Shown: in pieces, positions 1-5,501 of the stretch | Position numbering within the stretch: the first letter of the stretch is position 1 | Layout of the letters: each line of letters begins with the position of its first letter | Source of the DNA: an uncultured Devosia sp. | GTDB taxonomy: Bacteria > Pseudomonadota > Alphaproteobacteria > Rhizobiales > Devosiaceae | Assembly (NCBI GenBank): GCA_934553185.1 | Contig: CAKTFF010000169.1 | Location: 1-5,579 of the forward strand | Reading direction: 5' to 3' | DNA: 5,579 bases | Made by a program: the position numbers and the translations under genes | The notes under the pieces: model-generated | Databases searched by the model: none | What the model was told of the DNA's origin: nothing | What the model saw: the letters and a program-made list of their open reading frames with translations, nothing else

Positions 1-409
1 TGTGCACACCATGCGGGAATATGGCGCCTATACCTCGCTGGTCTCTGGCGGCTTCACCTACTTCGCCGACTATTTTGCCAAGCGCATCGGCTTCCACGAA
101 GCGATCGCCAATGTGCTCGAGTTTGAGGGCGAGCGGCTGACCGGCACCGTCGCCAAGCCCATCGTTGACAAAAACACCAAGCGCGAGCGTCTGCTAGCCT
201 TGGCCGGAGAGCGCAATCTTCCGCTCAGCCAAACCATGGCCGTTGGCGACGGCGCCAACGATCTCGACATGATCACCGTGGCCGGTTTTGGCGTCGCGCT
301 TCATGCCAAATCCGAAGTCGCCGCCCAGGCTGCCATCCGCATTGACCATGCCGACCTGACCGCCCTGCTCTATATCCAAGGCTATAGCGACGAAGAGATC
401 GTCCGCTAA
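1..409 (+). CDS. serB: Phosphoserine phosphatase, C-terminal part (5' end outside window)
   Basis: SerB hydrolyses O-phosphoserine to serine in the cytoplasm, the last step of the phosphorylated serine pathway. The visible 135 residues (numbered from the codon at position 2) are the C-terminal half of a HAD-superfamily phosphatase. Motif II is SLVSGGF at about residues 12-18, the motif III lysine is probably K60 in KNTKRERL, and motif IV is GDGANDLDMI at 82-91, whose aspartates bind Mg2+. The tail after motif IV, with HAKSEV and then the IRIDHADL stretch, matches SerB rather than other HAD enzymes. The nucleophile motif DxDxT and any N-terminal ACT-like domain lie upstream of the window. The GTG at position 2 is an internal valine codon, not a start, because the first residues align inside the family. 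The frame ends in TAA at 407-409, just before a terminator hairpin. Identification is firm; only the upstream part is unseen. Confidence 0.95.
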   Translation, partial: VHTMREYGAYTSLVSGGFTYFADYFAKRIGFHEAIANVLEFEGERLTGTVAKPIVDKNTKRERLLALAGERNLPLSQTMAVGDGANDLDMITVAGFGVALHAKSEVAAQAAIRIDHADLTALLYIQGYSDEEIVR

Positions 410-432
410 GGACATCAATTTATAAACAAAAA

Positions 433-461
433 GCCGGCGCTTAGCGCCGGCCTCTGTTTTT
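433..461. terminator. Bidirectional intrinsic terminator between serB and hflC
   Basis: A perfect 8-bp stem, GCCGGCGC at 433-440 and GCGCCGGC at 444-451, encloses the loop TTA. On the + strand the stem is followed after CTCTG by TTTTT (457-461), ending serB transcripts. On the - strand the stem is followed directly by TTTTTGTTTATA (read from 432 downward), an even better U-tract for hflC transcripts. It sits 24 bases after the serB stop and 24 bases after the hflC stop, so one hairpin serves both converging genes. Confidence 0.88.
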
Positions 462-474
462 GTGAGTCCTATCT

Positions 475-1686
475 CTACTGCGCCGCAGCAGCAGGTTCCG
501 CATCGACAGGGTCTGCCGCCTCTTCGGCCGCAGCGGCGGGCTGATCAACAGGTGCCGGCGCCGCATCAGTGGCATTTGGCACCGCCTCGCCGCCCGTCAC
601 CGCCGCTTCAGGCTCCTGCGCCGGCGCTTCTGCAGGCGGCGGAACCTCAGTGCCCACCGTAGGCGCCAGTTCCGAACCGTCCTCAAGCGTCAGTGTTGGC
701 GCGGGAGCAGCCTCGATCTCCAGCCCATCAAGAGCCGGCTCATCGGTCGCTGGCGTCGTGATCGGTGCAGCCGTCGGCTGGATTGGCGGAGCCAGATTGG
801 TATTGGCCGCAGGAATGTCGCCACCCGAACCAAAGTAGGTGAAGAACTCGCTATCGGGCGACAGGACCATGGTCGTACCCGAATTGGCCAGAGCGTTGCG
901 ATAAGCTTCCATGGAGCGGAAGAATTCAAAGAACTCCTCGTCCTGCCCATAGGCCGCCGCAAACAACCGGTTGCGCTCGGCATCGCCCGTACCACGGATG
1001 ATTTCCGCGTCACGGGTCGCGGCTGCGACGATTTCCACCGCCTGACGATCCGCGATAGCGCGCAGCGACTGTGCCTGTTCCTGGCCACGTGCCCGCAGCA
1101 GAGCGGCTTCAGCCAGACGCTCGGCTCGCATACGCTCATAGGTGCGCTCGAAAACATCAGCGGCAAGGTCGGTGCGCAGGATACGCACGTCGATAACCTC
1201 GATACCAAGCTGCTCGAGATCGGGACGGATCAGGTCGCGTGCTTCCAGCATCATCTGCGGACGCTGTTCGCTCAGGGCCGCATTGAATTCACGCAGGCCA
1301 TAGACCTGGCGCAGCACGGCGGCGAAACGCGTCGCGACGCGGTCTTCCACCACGGCAAGCTGACCTTGGGCGCGTTCGCGGAACAAACGTGGGTCCGTGA
1401 CACGGTAGGTTAGGAATGCGTCAACTTCGTAGAAGGCGCCGCCTGAAACCTGCACGCGCAGGTCGGCAATGTCCTGGCGCAGCAGACGATCTTCAATGAT
1501 CTGAACGCTGTCCACAAAATCCGTCGGGATCTTGAAATAGATGCCCGGCTCCGTGCGCACGTCGGTGATCTGCCCAAAGCGCGTGACGATCGCCTGATCG
1601 CGTTCGTTGACGACATAAATCGAGGAAAAGAACACGTAGAGCGCGGCCAGAACAACGACGCCGATGATGATCAAACGATTGTTCAT
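475..1686 (-). CDS. hflC: HflC, SPFH-family partner of HflK and modulator of FtsH
   Basis: HflC pairs with HflK in a large inner-membrane, periplasm-facing assembly around the FtsH protease that limits FtsH access to membrane substrates. The protein has 403 residues. Residues 4-24 (LIIIGVVVLAALYVFF and flank) form one N-terminal membrane anchor. The SPFH/band 7 domain follows at about 25-200, with typical stretches such as VVNERDQAIVTRFG (25-38) and EVIDVRILRTDL (163-174). A charged, Ala/Glu/Arg-rich helical region continues to about 240. The usual HflC end, around FFRSMEAYRNAL to FFTYFG, lies at 256-286. After that comes an unusual tail of roughly 117 residues rich in Ala, Pro, Glu and Asp, with no Lys, Arg or His, which makes the protein clearly longer than E. 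coli HflC (about 334 residues). The ATG at 1686 follows the hflK stop by three bases, with GGGGA about eight bases upstream, so the two genes are co-transcribed and probably coupled. The stop is TAG. Confidence 0.95.
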   Translation of the reverse strand: MNNRLIIIGVVVLAALYVFFSSIYVVNERDQAIVTRFGQITDVRTEPGIYFKIPTDFVDSVQIIEDRLLRQDIADLRVQVSGGAFYEVDAFLTYRVTDPRLFRERAQGQLAVVEDRVATRFAAVLRQVYGLREFNAALSEQRPQMMLEARDLIRPDLEQLGIEVIDVRILRTDLAADVFERTYERMRAERLAEAALLRARGQEQAQSLRAIADRQAVEIVAAATRDAEIIRGTGDAERNRLFAAAYGQDEEFFEFFRSMEAYRNALANSGTTMVLSPDSEFFTYFGSGGDIPAANTNLAPPIQPTAAPITTPATDEPALDGLEIEAAPAPTLTLEDGSELAPTVGTEVPPPAEAPAQEPEAAVTGGEAVPNATDAAPAPVDQPAAAAEEAADPVDAEPAAAAQ

Positions 1687-1689
1687 GGC

Positions 1690-2814
1690 TTAGTTCCCCG
1701 TCGTCGTGGTGGTCGTGTTGGTCGAAGCACCAGACCGCAGTTCAGGCAGCGGCAGGTAAGGCACGACACCCTGTCCATTGTCGCCATTTTCGATCAGCAC
1801 CTTGTCCGAACCGCCAAGCACTTCTTCCATGGTTTCAAGGAACAGCCGCTTGCGGGTGACTTCCGGGGCGTTGACATATTCGGCATAGATGGCGTTGAAG
1901 CGCTCGGCTTCACCCGTTGCTTCCTGCACCACGCGGTTGGTGTAGGCGGCCGCATCTTCGCGCAGGGCCGCAGCCCGGCCTCGCGCATCGCCCAACAGCG
2001 TATTGGCATAGGAGCGCGCTTCTTCCTGCACGCGGTCCTCGTCCTGCTCGGCGCGCTGCACCTCGTTGAACGCATCCGCCACTTCAGCAGGAGGCGCCGC
2101 GCCTTCAATGGAAATCTGGCTCACGGCAACCCCAAGGCCGTAGGAGTCGAGAATGGTCTGGGTGATCTCCTGCACCTGCGCTTCGATACCGGCCTGATCG
2201 TCGCGGAACACGTCATTGGCCGGACGGCGGCCCACCACTTCACGCATCGCGCTTTCTGCGGCATTGCGCACCATGTCTTCGGGATCGCGCACGTTGAACA
2301 GGTAATCAACCGGCTGCGAAACCGCCCAGAAAACCGAGAACCGCACATCCACGATGTTCTGGTCGCCCGACAGCATGAGCCCGTCATCACCATTGGTGCG
2401 CGAGCCGGCAGCCGCAGGCGAACCGATCGTGGTCTGGTTCACCGTCACTGTCACGCGTTCAACGGACTCGATGGGCCAAAGGTGAAAGTGAAGGCCCGGG
2501 GTCGACAGTTCCGGCTTGGGCGCGCCAAAGCGCAGTTCCACGCCCACTTCCTGCGGATCGATCGTATAGATGGAGTTCAGCGCCCAAAAGGCCACCAGCG
2601 CCAGCGCGCCACCAATGAACGCCCAGCGCCCGCCGGGAACGCCGCCGCGGAACTGATCGCGGCCGCGGTTGAGAATATCTTCGAGGTTGGGCGTGTTCCC
2701 GCCACCAGGCCGACGCGGGCCACCGCCCCCGCCACCGCCGCCACCAGGCGCTTGCCCCCAGGGGCCGCCATTATTGTTGCGGCCACCCCCGCCTCCGTTA
2801 CTCTCCCACGGCAT
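1690..2814 (-). CDS. hflK: HflK, SPFH-family partner of HflC and modulator of FtsH
   Basis: HflK is the larger partner of HflC in the FtsH-regulating membrane complex. I start it at the ATG at 2814, giving 374 residues beginning MPWESNGGG, the typical HflK opening. AAAGGG lies five bases before this ATG, whereas the GTG one codon upstream would be too close to it. Residues 6-39 form the glycine/asparagine-rich cytoplasmic segment typical of HflK. PNLEDILNRGRDQF (42-55) is the conserved pre-membrane stretch, and about 64-82 (WAFIGGALALVAFWALNSI) is the single membrane anchor. The SPFH domain runs from about 83 to 245 and includes LMLSGDQNIVDV (146-157). A long Ala/Glu/Arg helical region reaches about 305, then the family signature EVTRKRLFLETMEEVL lies at 318-333. 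The C-terminus ends in a short threonine-rich run (STNTTTTTTGN). Length and layout match E. coli HflK by memory. Confidence 0.95.
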   Translation of the reverse strand: MPWESNGGGGGRNNNGGPWGQAPGGGGGGGGGPRRPGGGNTPNLEDILNRGRDQFRGGVPGGRWAFIGGALALVAFWALNSIYTIDPQEVGVELRFGAPKPELSTPGLHFHLWPIESVERVTVTVNQTTIGSPAAAGSRTNGDDGLMLSGDQNIVDVRFSVFWAVSQPVDYLFNVRDPEDMVRNAAESAMREVVGRRPANDVFRDDQAGIEAQVQEITQTILDSYGLGVAVSQISIEGAAPPAEVADAFNEVQRAEQDEDRVQEEARSYANTLLGDARGRAAALREDAAAYTNRVVQEATGEAERFNAIYAEYVNAPEVTRKRLFLETMEEVLGGSDKVLIENGDNGQGVVPYLPLPELRSGASTNTTTTTTGN

Positions 2815-2850
2815 CACGTCCCTTTCGGCATATCCATTTCGTTGAGGACA

Positions 2851-2878
2851 TATATAGGCAAGGCCTTCGCCCGATCAA
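2851..2878 (-). promoter_or_regulatory. Candidate sigma70-type promoter for hflK-hflC
   Basis: The 60-base gap between folA and hflK contains, on the - strand, TTGATC (2878-2873, overlapping the folA stop), a 16-base spacer, then TATATA (2856-2851). Both boxes match the housekeeping consensus at four or more positions, and the site lies about 37 bases before the hflK ATG. It could give hflK-hflC expression independent of thyA-folA. This is a pattern match by eye; short AT-rich boxes arise by chance. Confidence 0.4.
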
Positions 2879-3393
2879 TGCGCGCGGCGCCGCACGTACA
2901 CTTTGACGCGGTAACTCGCCTCATCCTGCGGGGACGGCATCACTTCCGGCACGTCCACCACCGTCCACTCCTCAGGGTGGATCGCGGGAAAAAACACGTC
3001 TCCCTCCGGGCTGAGATCGACATGGCTGAGGTAAAGCCGGTCCGCCTGCCCCATCATCTGACGATAAATCTCCCCGCCCCCGATGATCATGATCTCCCCA
3101 ACGCCATCGGCCGTAGCGATCACCTTGGCCTCTGCGATGGCCTCTGCCACCTCGCCAAACACCAGCACACCGTCGGGCCGGAAGTTCGCCTGTCGCGTCA
3201 CCACGATATTGGTGCGGCCCTTGAGCGGCTTGCCGACCGTCTCGAACTGCTTGCGACCCATGATGATGGGCTTGCCCATCGTGGTTTGGCGAAAAAACGC
3301 CATGTCCGATGGTATTCGCCACGGGATGGATTGCTTGCTGCCGATCACGTTGTTTTCCGCCACCGCCGCAATCATCGCGATCTCAATCGTCAC
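2875..3393 (-). CDS. folA: Dihydrofolate reductase
   Basis: DHFR reduces 7,8-dihydrofolate to tetrahydrofolate with NADPH in the cytosol, recycling the dihydrofolate made by ThyA, whose gene lies two positions upstream. The chosen GTG start at 3393 gives 172 residues beginning MTIEIAMIAAVAENNVIG, a normal DHFR N-terminus and length. This GTG overlaps the TGA of the upstream GNAT gene (GTGA), which suggests translational coupling. Visible landmarks are IPW (23-25), the substrate-binding acid D30 (E. coli Asp27), F34 (Phe31), MGRK (45-48), R60 (Arg57) and IIGGGEIY (103-110) in the NADPH site. The residue aligned to E. coli Thr46 is Gln (Q49), and that aligned to Thr113 is Ser (S123); the first is unusual in my memory of the family. 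A longer in-frame opening to 3516 exists but lies inside the GNAT gene and carries no DHFR-like sequence. DHFR is the target of trimethoprim. Confidence 0.96.
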   Translation of the reverse strand: MTIEIAMIAAVAENNVIGSKQSIPWRIPSDMAFFRQTTMGKPIIMGRKQFETVGKPLKGRTNIVVTRQANFRPDGVLVFGEVAEAIAEAKVIATADGVGEIMIIGGGEIYRQMMGQADRLYLSHVDLSPEGDVFFPAIHPEEWTVVDVPEVMPSPQDEASYRVKVYVRRRAH

Positions 3394-3869
3394 GTCGCAC
3401 CCAGCCTTTCCAGCGCCGGACCACTCACCCGCACCTTGGTCCACTCTTCCTGCAATTCCCCGCCCTGCCCCTTGTAGAAGTCGATGCTGGGCGTGTTCCA
3501 GTCCAGCACCCACCATTCGAGCCGACCGAGGTTTTCGCCAAGGCAGCGCCGCGCCAGATGCGCCAGCAACGCCTTGCCGATCCCCTTGCCACGCACGACA
3601 GGACTAACGAACAGATCCTCCATCCATATGCCGTGCCGTCCCTGAAAGGTGGAATAAGTATAGAACCACAGAGCGAAGCCGACCGGCTCGCCGGCCCATT
3701 CGGCAATCTCGCAAAACACCTTGGGTGCCGGACCGAACAGATCACGCACAATATCGCTTTCCGTCGCCAGAACCTCGTGGCTCAGCTTCTCGTACGCCGC
3801 CAAGTCCTTGATAAACTGCAAGATCAGCGCGGCGTCGTCACGCGAAGCGGCCCGAATGGAAAGCATCAT
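3390..3869 (-). CDS. GNAT-family N-acetyltransferase, SSAT-like
   Basis: This 159-residue protein is a GCN5-related acetyl-CoA-dependent N-acetyltransferase. Its overall pattern resembles the spermidine/spermine (or thialysine) acetyltransferase branch. Features supporting this are IRAASRDDA at 5-13 (beta 1), LAAYEKLSHEVLATESDI at 23-40, FYTYSTFQGRHG at 69-80, MEDLFVSPVVRGKGIGKALL at 83-102 with the acetyl-CoA loop RGKGIGKA (93-100), and LDWNTPSIDFYKGQGG at 122-137. Y132 corresponds to the likely general acid (Tyr140 of human SSAT) by eye alignment. The true substrate cannot be read from the sequence: a polyamine, thialysine or another small amine are all possible. AGGA lies seven bases before the ATG at 3869; a second ATG at 3866 is a less likely alternative. 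The gene lies between thyA and folA and overlaps folA by four bases, so it is co-expressed with folate enzymes. Confidence 0.85.
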   Translation of the reverse strand: MMLSIRAASRDDAALILQFIKDLAAYEKLSHEVLATESDIVRDLFGPAPKVFCEIAEWAGEPVGFALWFYTYSTFQGRHGIWMEDLFVSPVVRGKGIGKALLAHLARRCLGENLGRLEWWVLDWNTPSIDFYKGQGGELQEEWTKVRVSGPALERLGAT

Positions 3870-3996
3870 ATCTGCGTCCTCGTGGCACTATGCCCTTCAC
3901 ACCCGCAAGGTACCCCGGCGTTGAAACACCAGCCTCAGCAAGCCTCTGGTTCATCAGACCTCGCGGTAATCCAGCTCAGTTCGGCGAGGCTTCGGC
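3870..3996 (-). other. thyA to GNAT intergenic gap
   Basis: This 127-base stretch is the longest gap inside the - strand cluster. I find no convincing intrinsic terminator, no ORF with a ribosome binding site and no well-matched promoter pair. AGGA at its end is the ribosome binding site of the GNAT gene. It could still hide a weak promoter for GNAT-folA. Confidence 0.5.
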
Positions 3997-4791
3997 TCAC
4001 ACCGACACCGCTGCCTTGATATGGGGATGAGGGTCATAGCCATCGAACGCAAAGTCCTCGAACACGAAATCTTCCAGCCGCTGGACGGCCGGATTGATCT
4101 TCAGCACGGGCAATGGACGCGGCTCCCTCAACAGTTGCAGTCGCGCCTGATCCAGGTGGTTGCTGTAAAGGTGCACGTCCCCGAACGTATGAACGAAGTC
4201 GCCGACGCCCAGCCCAGTCACTTGCGCCACCATGTGGGTTAGAAGCGCATAGGACGCGATGTTGAACGGCACCCCTAGAAACGTATCCGCAGACCGTTGG
4301 TAAAGCTGGCAGCTCAGCCTGTCATTGGCCACATAGAACTGAAACAGGCAGTGACACGGCGGCAAGGCCATCTCGTCCACCTCTGCCGGGTTCCAAGCCG
4401 AAACGATGTGCCGACGCGAGTCTGGTTTGGTCCTGATCGACTCCACGACATTGGCAATCTGGTCGATATGGCCGCCGCCCGGGGTGGGCCAGGATCGCCA
4501 CTGCGAGCCATAAACCGGCCCAAGATCGCCATTCTCGTCAGCCCACTCGTCCCAGATTTTGACGCCATGCTCCTGCAGCCAATGGACATTGGTTTCGCCG
4601 CGGATGAACCACAGCAGTTCATAGATGATGGATTTGAGATGCAGCTTCTTGGTGGTCAGCAGCGGGAAGCCCGCGCCAAGATCAAACCGCATCTGATAGC
4701 CAAACAGCGAGCGCGTCCCCGTTCCCGTCCGGTCGGACTTGTCCACGCCGTGCTCTAGGATGTCGGATAAAAGCTTGAGATAGGGCTGCAT
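3997..4791 (-). CDS. thyA: Thymidylate synthase
   Basis: ThyA methylates dUMP to dTMP using 5,10-methylenetetrahydrofolate, yielding dihydrofolate for FolA to recycle. The protein has 264 residues, the same length as the E. coli enzyme, and the key residues fall at identical numbers: R21, R126 and R127 for phosphate binding, the catalytic nucleophile C146 in [13 protein letters not shown]166, D169, N177 in [10 protein letters not shown]207 and Y209 in DVHLYSNH. The C-terminus ends IKAAVSV, equivalent to the E. coli end that closes over the active site. The ATG at 4791 starts the conserved MQPYLKLL, with only a weak GTGGGA three bases upstream as ribosome binding site. It is the first gene of the - strand cluster; 127 bases separate it from the GNAT gene, and I see no terminator there, so read-through is likely. 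The 5' leader contains inverted repeats described separately. Confidence 0.98.
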   Translation of the reverse strand: MQPYLKLLSDILEHGVDKSDRTGTGTRSLFGYQMRFDLGAGFPLLTTKKLHLKSIIYELLWFIRGETNVHWLQEHGVKIWDEWADENGDLGPVYGSQWRSWPTPGGGHIDQIANVVESIRTKPDSRRHIVSAWNPAEVDEMALPPCHCLFQFYVANDRLSCQLYQRSADTFLGVPFNIASYALLTHMVAQVTGLGVGDFVHTFGDVHLYSNHLDQARLQLLREPRPLPVLKINPAVQRLEDFVFEDFAFDGYDPHPHIKAAVSV

Positions 4792-4846
4792 TGTCCCACT
4801 CTAAGTCGATTCGTTCCGCCCTGCTGCCCTTGGCGCGGGCTTTCCA

Positions 4847-4877
4847 CTACCGGCACTGGGCGGTAGGTTAATACCGC
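4847..4877. repeat. Three-arm inverted repeat cluster upstream of thyA
   Basis: Arm 1, CTACCG (4847-4852), is complementary to arm 2, CGGTAG (4861-4866), across an 8-base spacer. An overlapping arm 2 read as GCGGTA (4860-4865) is complementary to arm 3, TACCGC (4872-4877), across GGTTAA. Both pairings are perfect 6-mers and cannot form at once. The cluster is 56-86 bases upstream of thyA and about 115-145 bases upstream of the divergent small gene. It may be an operator with repeated CGGTA half-sites, or alternative RNA hairpins in the thyA leader. No function is shown. Confidence 0.5.
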
Positions 4878-4943
4878 TCTGCCTGCTGACACCATCCGCC
4901 AAAGCGACCGGCAATGATGATCCGACCTTTGAAGGAGCTTACC

Positions 4944-4994
4944 TTGCCTGCCCCACTCTGCGACACACGGCTGAGCCTTGAGGTCCACTCATGA
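4944..4994 (+). CDS. Possible 16-residue leader peptide ahead of the YdeI-like gene
   Basis: A TTG codon at 4944 is preceded by AAGGAG (4932-4937) with a 6-base spacer, the best-looking ribosome binding site on this strand nearby. It opens a 16-codon frame reading MPAPLCDTRLSLEVHS. The frame ends in TGA at 4992-4994, which overlaps the ATG of the next gene in the classic ATGA arrangement. That geometry suggests a translated leader coupled to the downstream gene. The peptide resembles no family I know and has no run of one amino acid that would mark an attenuator. A TTG start and the short length make chance a real possibility. Confidence 0.3.
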   Translation: MPAPLCDTRLSLEVHS

Positions 4995-5230
4995 GCCCCA
5001 CCCTTCGTCCTCTCCGAAAACGCGAAGAAATGCCGGACTTCGTGCGCGACGCGCTCGATCAACGCGGCCTGCGTGCCAAATACGACGCCCGACCACCCTA
5101 CCAGCGCAACGATTACCTGCTCTGGATCAACAAGGTTAAAAAGGACGAAACCAAGCGCAAGCACCTCGAGCAGATGCTTGATGAGCTGGAAACAGGCGGC
5201 GTCTACATGGGCATGATCTGGAACGGCTAA
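4991..5230 (+). CDS. Small YdeI/OmpD-associated-like protein
   Basis: This soluble 79-residue protein resembles the C-terminal part of the YdeI/OmpD-associated (OmdA-like) family. In the sequence, MPDFVRDALDQRGL (14-27) forms a likely helix. The signature RPPYQRNDYLLWI (34-46) is followed by a basic helix and KRKHLEQMLDELETGG (55-70), matching the family pattern in which a WI motif is followed by a K/R-ET-R/K-R-L helix and a short glycine-containing turn. No membrane segment or signal peptide is present. The family name comes from a bacteriocin-protection phenotype, but the biochemical role is unknown and I assign none here. The ATG at 4991 is the first possible start, because TGA stands in frame at 4979-4981; GAGG lies seven bases upstream. 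It diverges from thyA and converges with the small - strand gene, 15 bases separating the two stop codons. Confidence 0.8.
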   Translation: MSPTLRPLRKREEMPDFVRDALDQRGLRAKYDARPPYQRNDYLLWINKVKKDETKRKHLEQMLDELETGGVYMGMIWNG

Positions 5231-5245
5231 CCGCCACCGTCTTGA

Positions 5246-5398
5246 TCAATCGTGATCTTCACCATGCGCACCTGGCTCCTGGTCCGTCTCGGGTGCCGGA
5301 TCTTCGGCCGGTTTGTCGTCCTTGGGCTTCGGCGCCGTTCCGGCTTCTTCGATATCGATCGGCTGCACCGGACCTTTCTGGTCAAACGGTTCTTTCAT
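5246..5398 (-). CDS. Small acidic, proline-rich protein of unknown function
   Basis: I do not recognise this 50-residue protein. I start it at the ATG at 5398, because AGAGGAGAG lies about six bases upstream, a very good ribosome binding site. The frame extends further up to 5452, but that part lacks such a site. The sequence opens MKEPFDQKGPVQPIDIEEAG and continues as Asp/Glu/Pro/Lys-rich low-complexity sequence ending GAHGEDHD. It has no membrane segment, cysteine or signal peptide and is likely disordered in the cytoplasm. Small charged proteins of this style are common as lineage-restricted hypotheticals in Alphaproteobacteria. The ribosome binding site and the intact frame argue for a real gene; the low-complexity composition and lack of a known relative leave doubt. 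Confidence 0.6.
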   Translation of the reverse strand: MKEPFDQKGPVQPIDIEEAGTAPKPKDDKPAEDPAPETDQEPGAHGEDHD

Positions 5399-5439
5399 GA
5401 CGCGCTCTCCTCTTGCTGGAGAAGCCAACGGCTCCAACC

Positions 5440-5455
5440 GATATGGGTTCATATC
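5440..5455. repeat. Perfect inverted repeat in the divergent region before ssrA
   Basis: GATATG (5440-5445) and CATATC (5450-5455) form a perfect 6-bp inverted repeat around GGTT. It sits 42-57 bases upstream of the small - strand gene and ends 12 bases before the putative -35 box of ssrA. This is where a dimeric regulator could act on one or both divergent promoters. No regulator is identified. Confidence 0.45.
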
Positions 5456-5466
5456 TGCGATGGGGT

Positions 5467-5495
5467 TTGCATCCCGCTTCCACCGCGCCTATATA
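5467..5495 (+). promoter_or_regulatory. Candidate sigma70-type promoter of ssrA
   Basis: TTGCAT (5467-5472) and TATATA (5490-5495) are separated by an ideal 17-base spacer. Transcription would start near 5502, where the sequence immediately folds as GCTC-GCAA-GAGC (5502-5513), a hairpin with a GNRA-type tetraloop, ahead of the tmRNA acceptor piece. Both position and spacing fit a stable-RNA promoter. It remains an eye match. Confidence 0.6.
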
Positions 5496-5501
5496 GAAAT
5501 T

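Noticed and set aside
690..1208. - strand open frame of 172 codons in another frame of hflC
   Set aside because: It lies wholly inside hflC and reads as Arg/Ser/Pro-rich frame-shifted sequence.
2815..2817. GTG as the start of hflK, one codon before the ATG
   Set aside because: It is only about two bases from the AAAGGG site, and HflK proteins normally begin with Met-Pro-Trp, which the ATG at 2814 gives.
2482..3477. Long + strand open frame of 331 codons across hflK, the gap and folA
   Set aside because: It is antisense to two clearly identified genes, its composition is Arg/His/Pro-rich as expected of GC-rich shadow frames, and it has no recognisable domain.
3394..3516. N-terminal extension of folA upstream of the GTG at 3393
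   Set aside because: The extension is inside the GNAT coding sequence, carries no DHFR-like residues, and the GTG start gives a normal family length and beginning.
3309..4019. Long + strand open frame of 236 codons opposite folA, GNAT and the end of thyA
   Set aside because: It crosses three conserved genes on the other strand, has no good ribosome binding site and no protein-like domain.
4868..5164. - strand open frame of 98 codons opposite the YdeI-like gene
   Set aside because: It is antisense to a recognised family member, and the family motifs are only seen on the + strand.
5195..5240. GGCGG and CCGCC as a terminator stem after the YdeI-like gene
   Set aside because: The arms are far apart (31 bases) and no T-tract follows.
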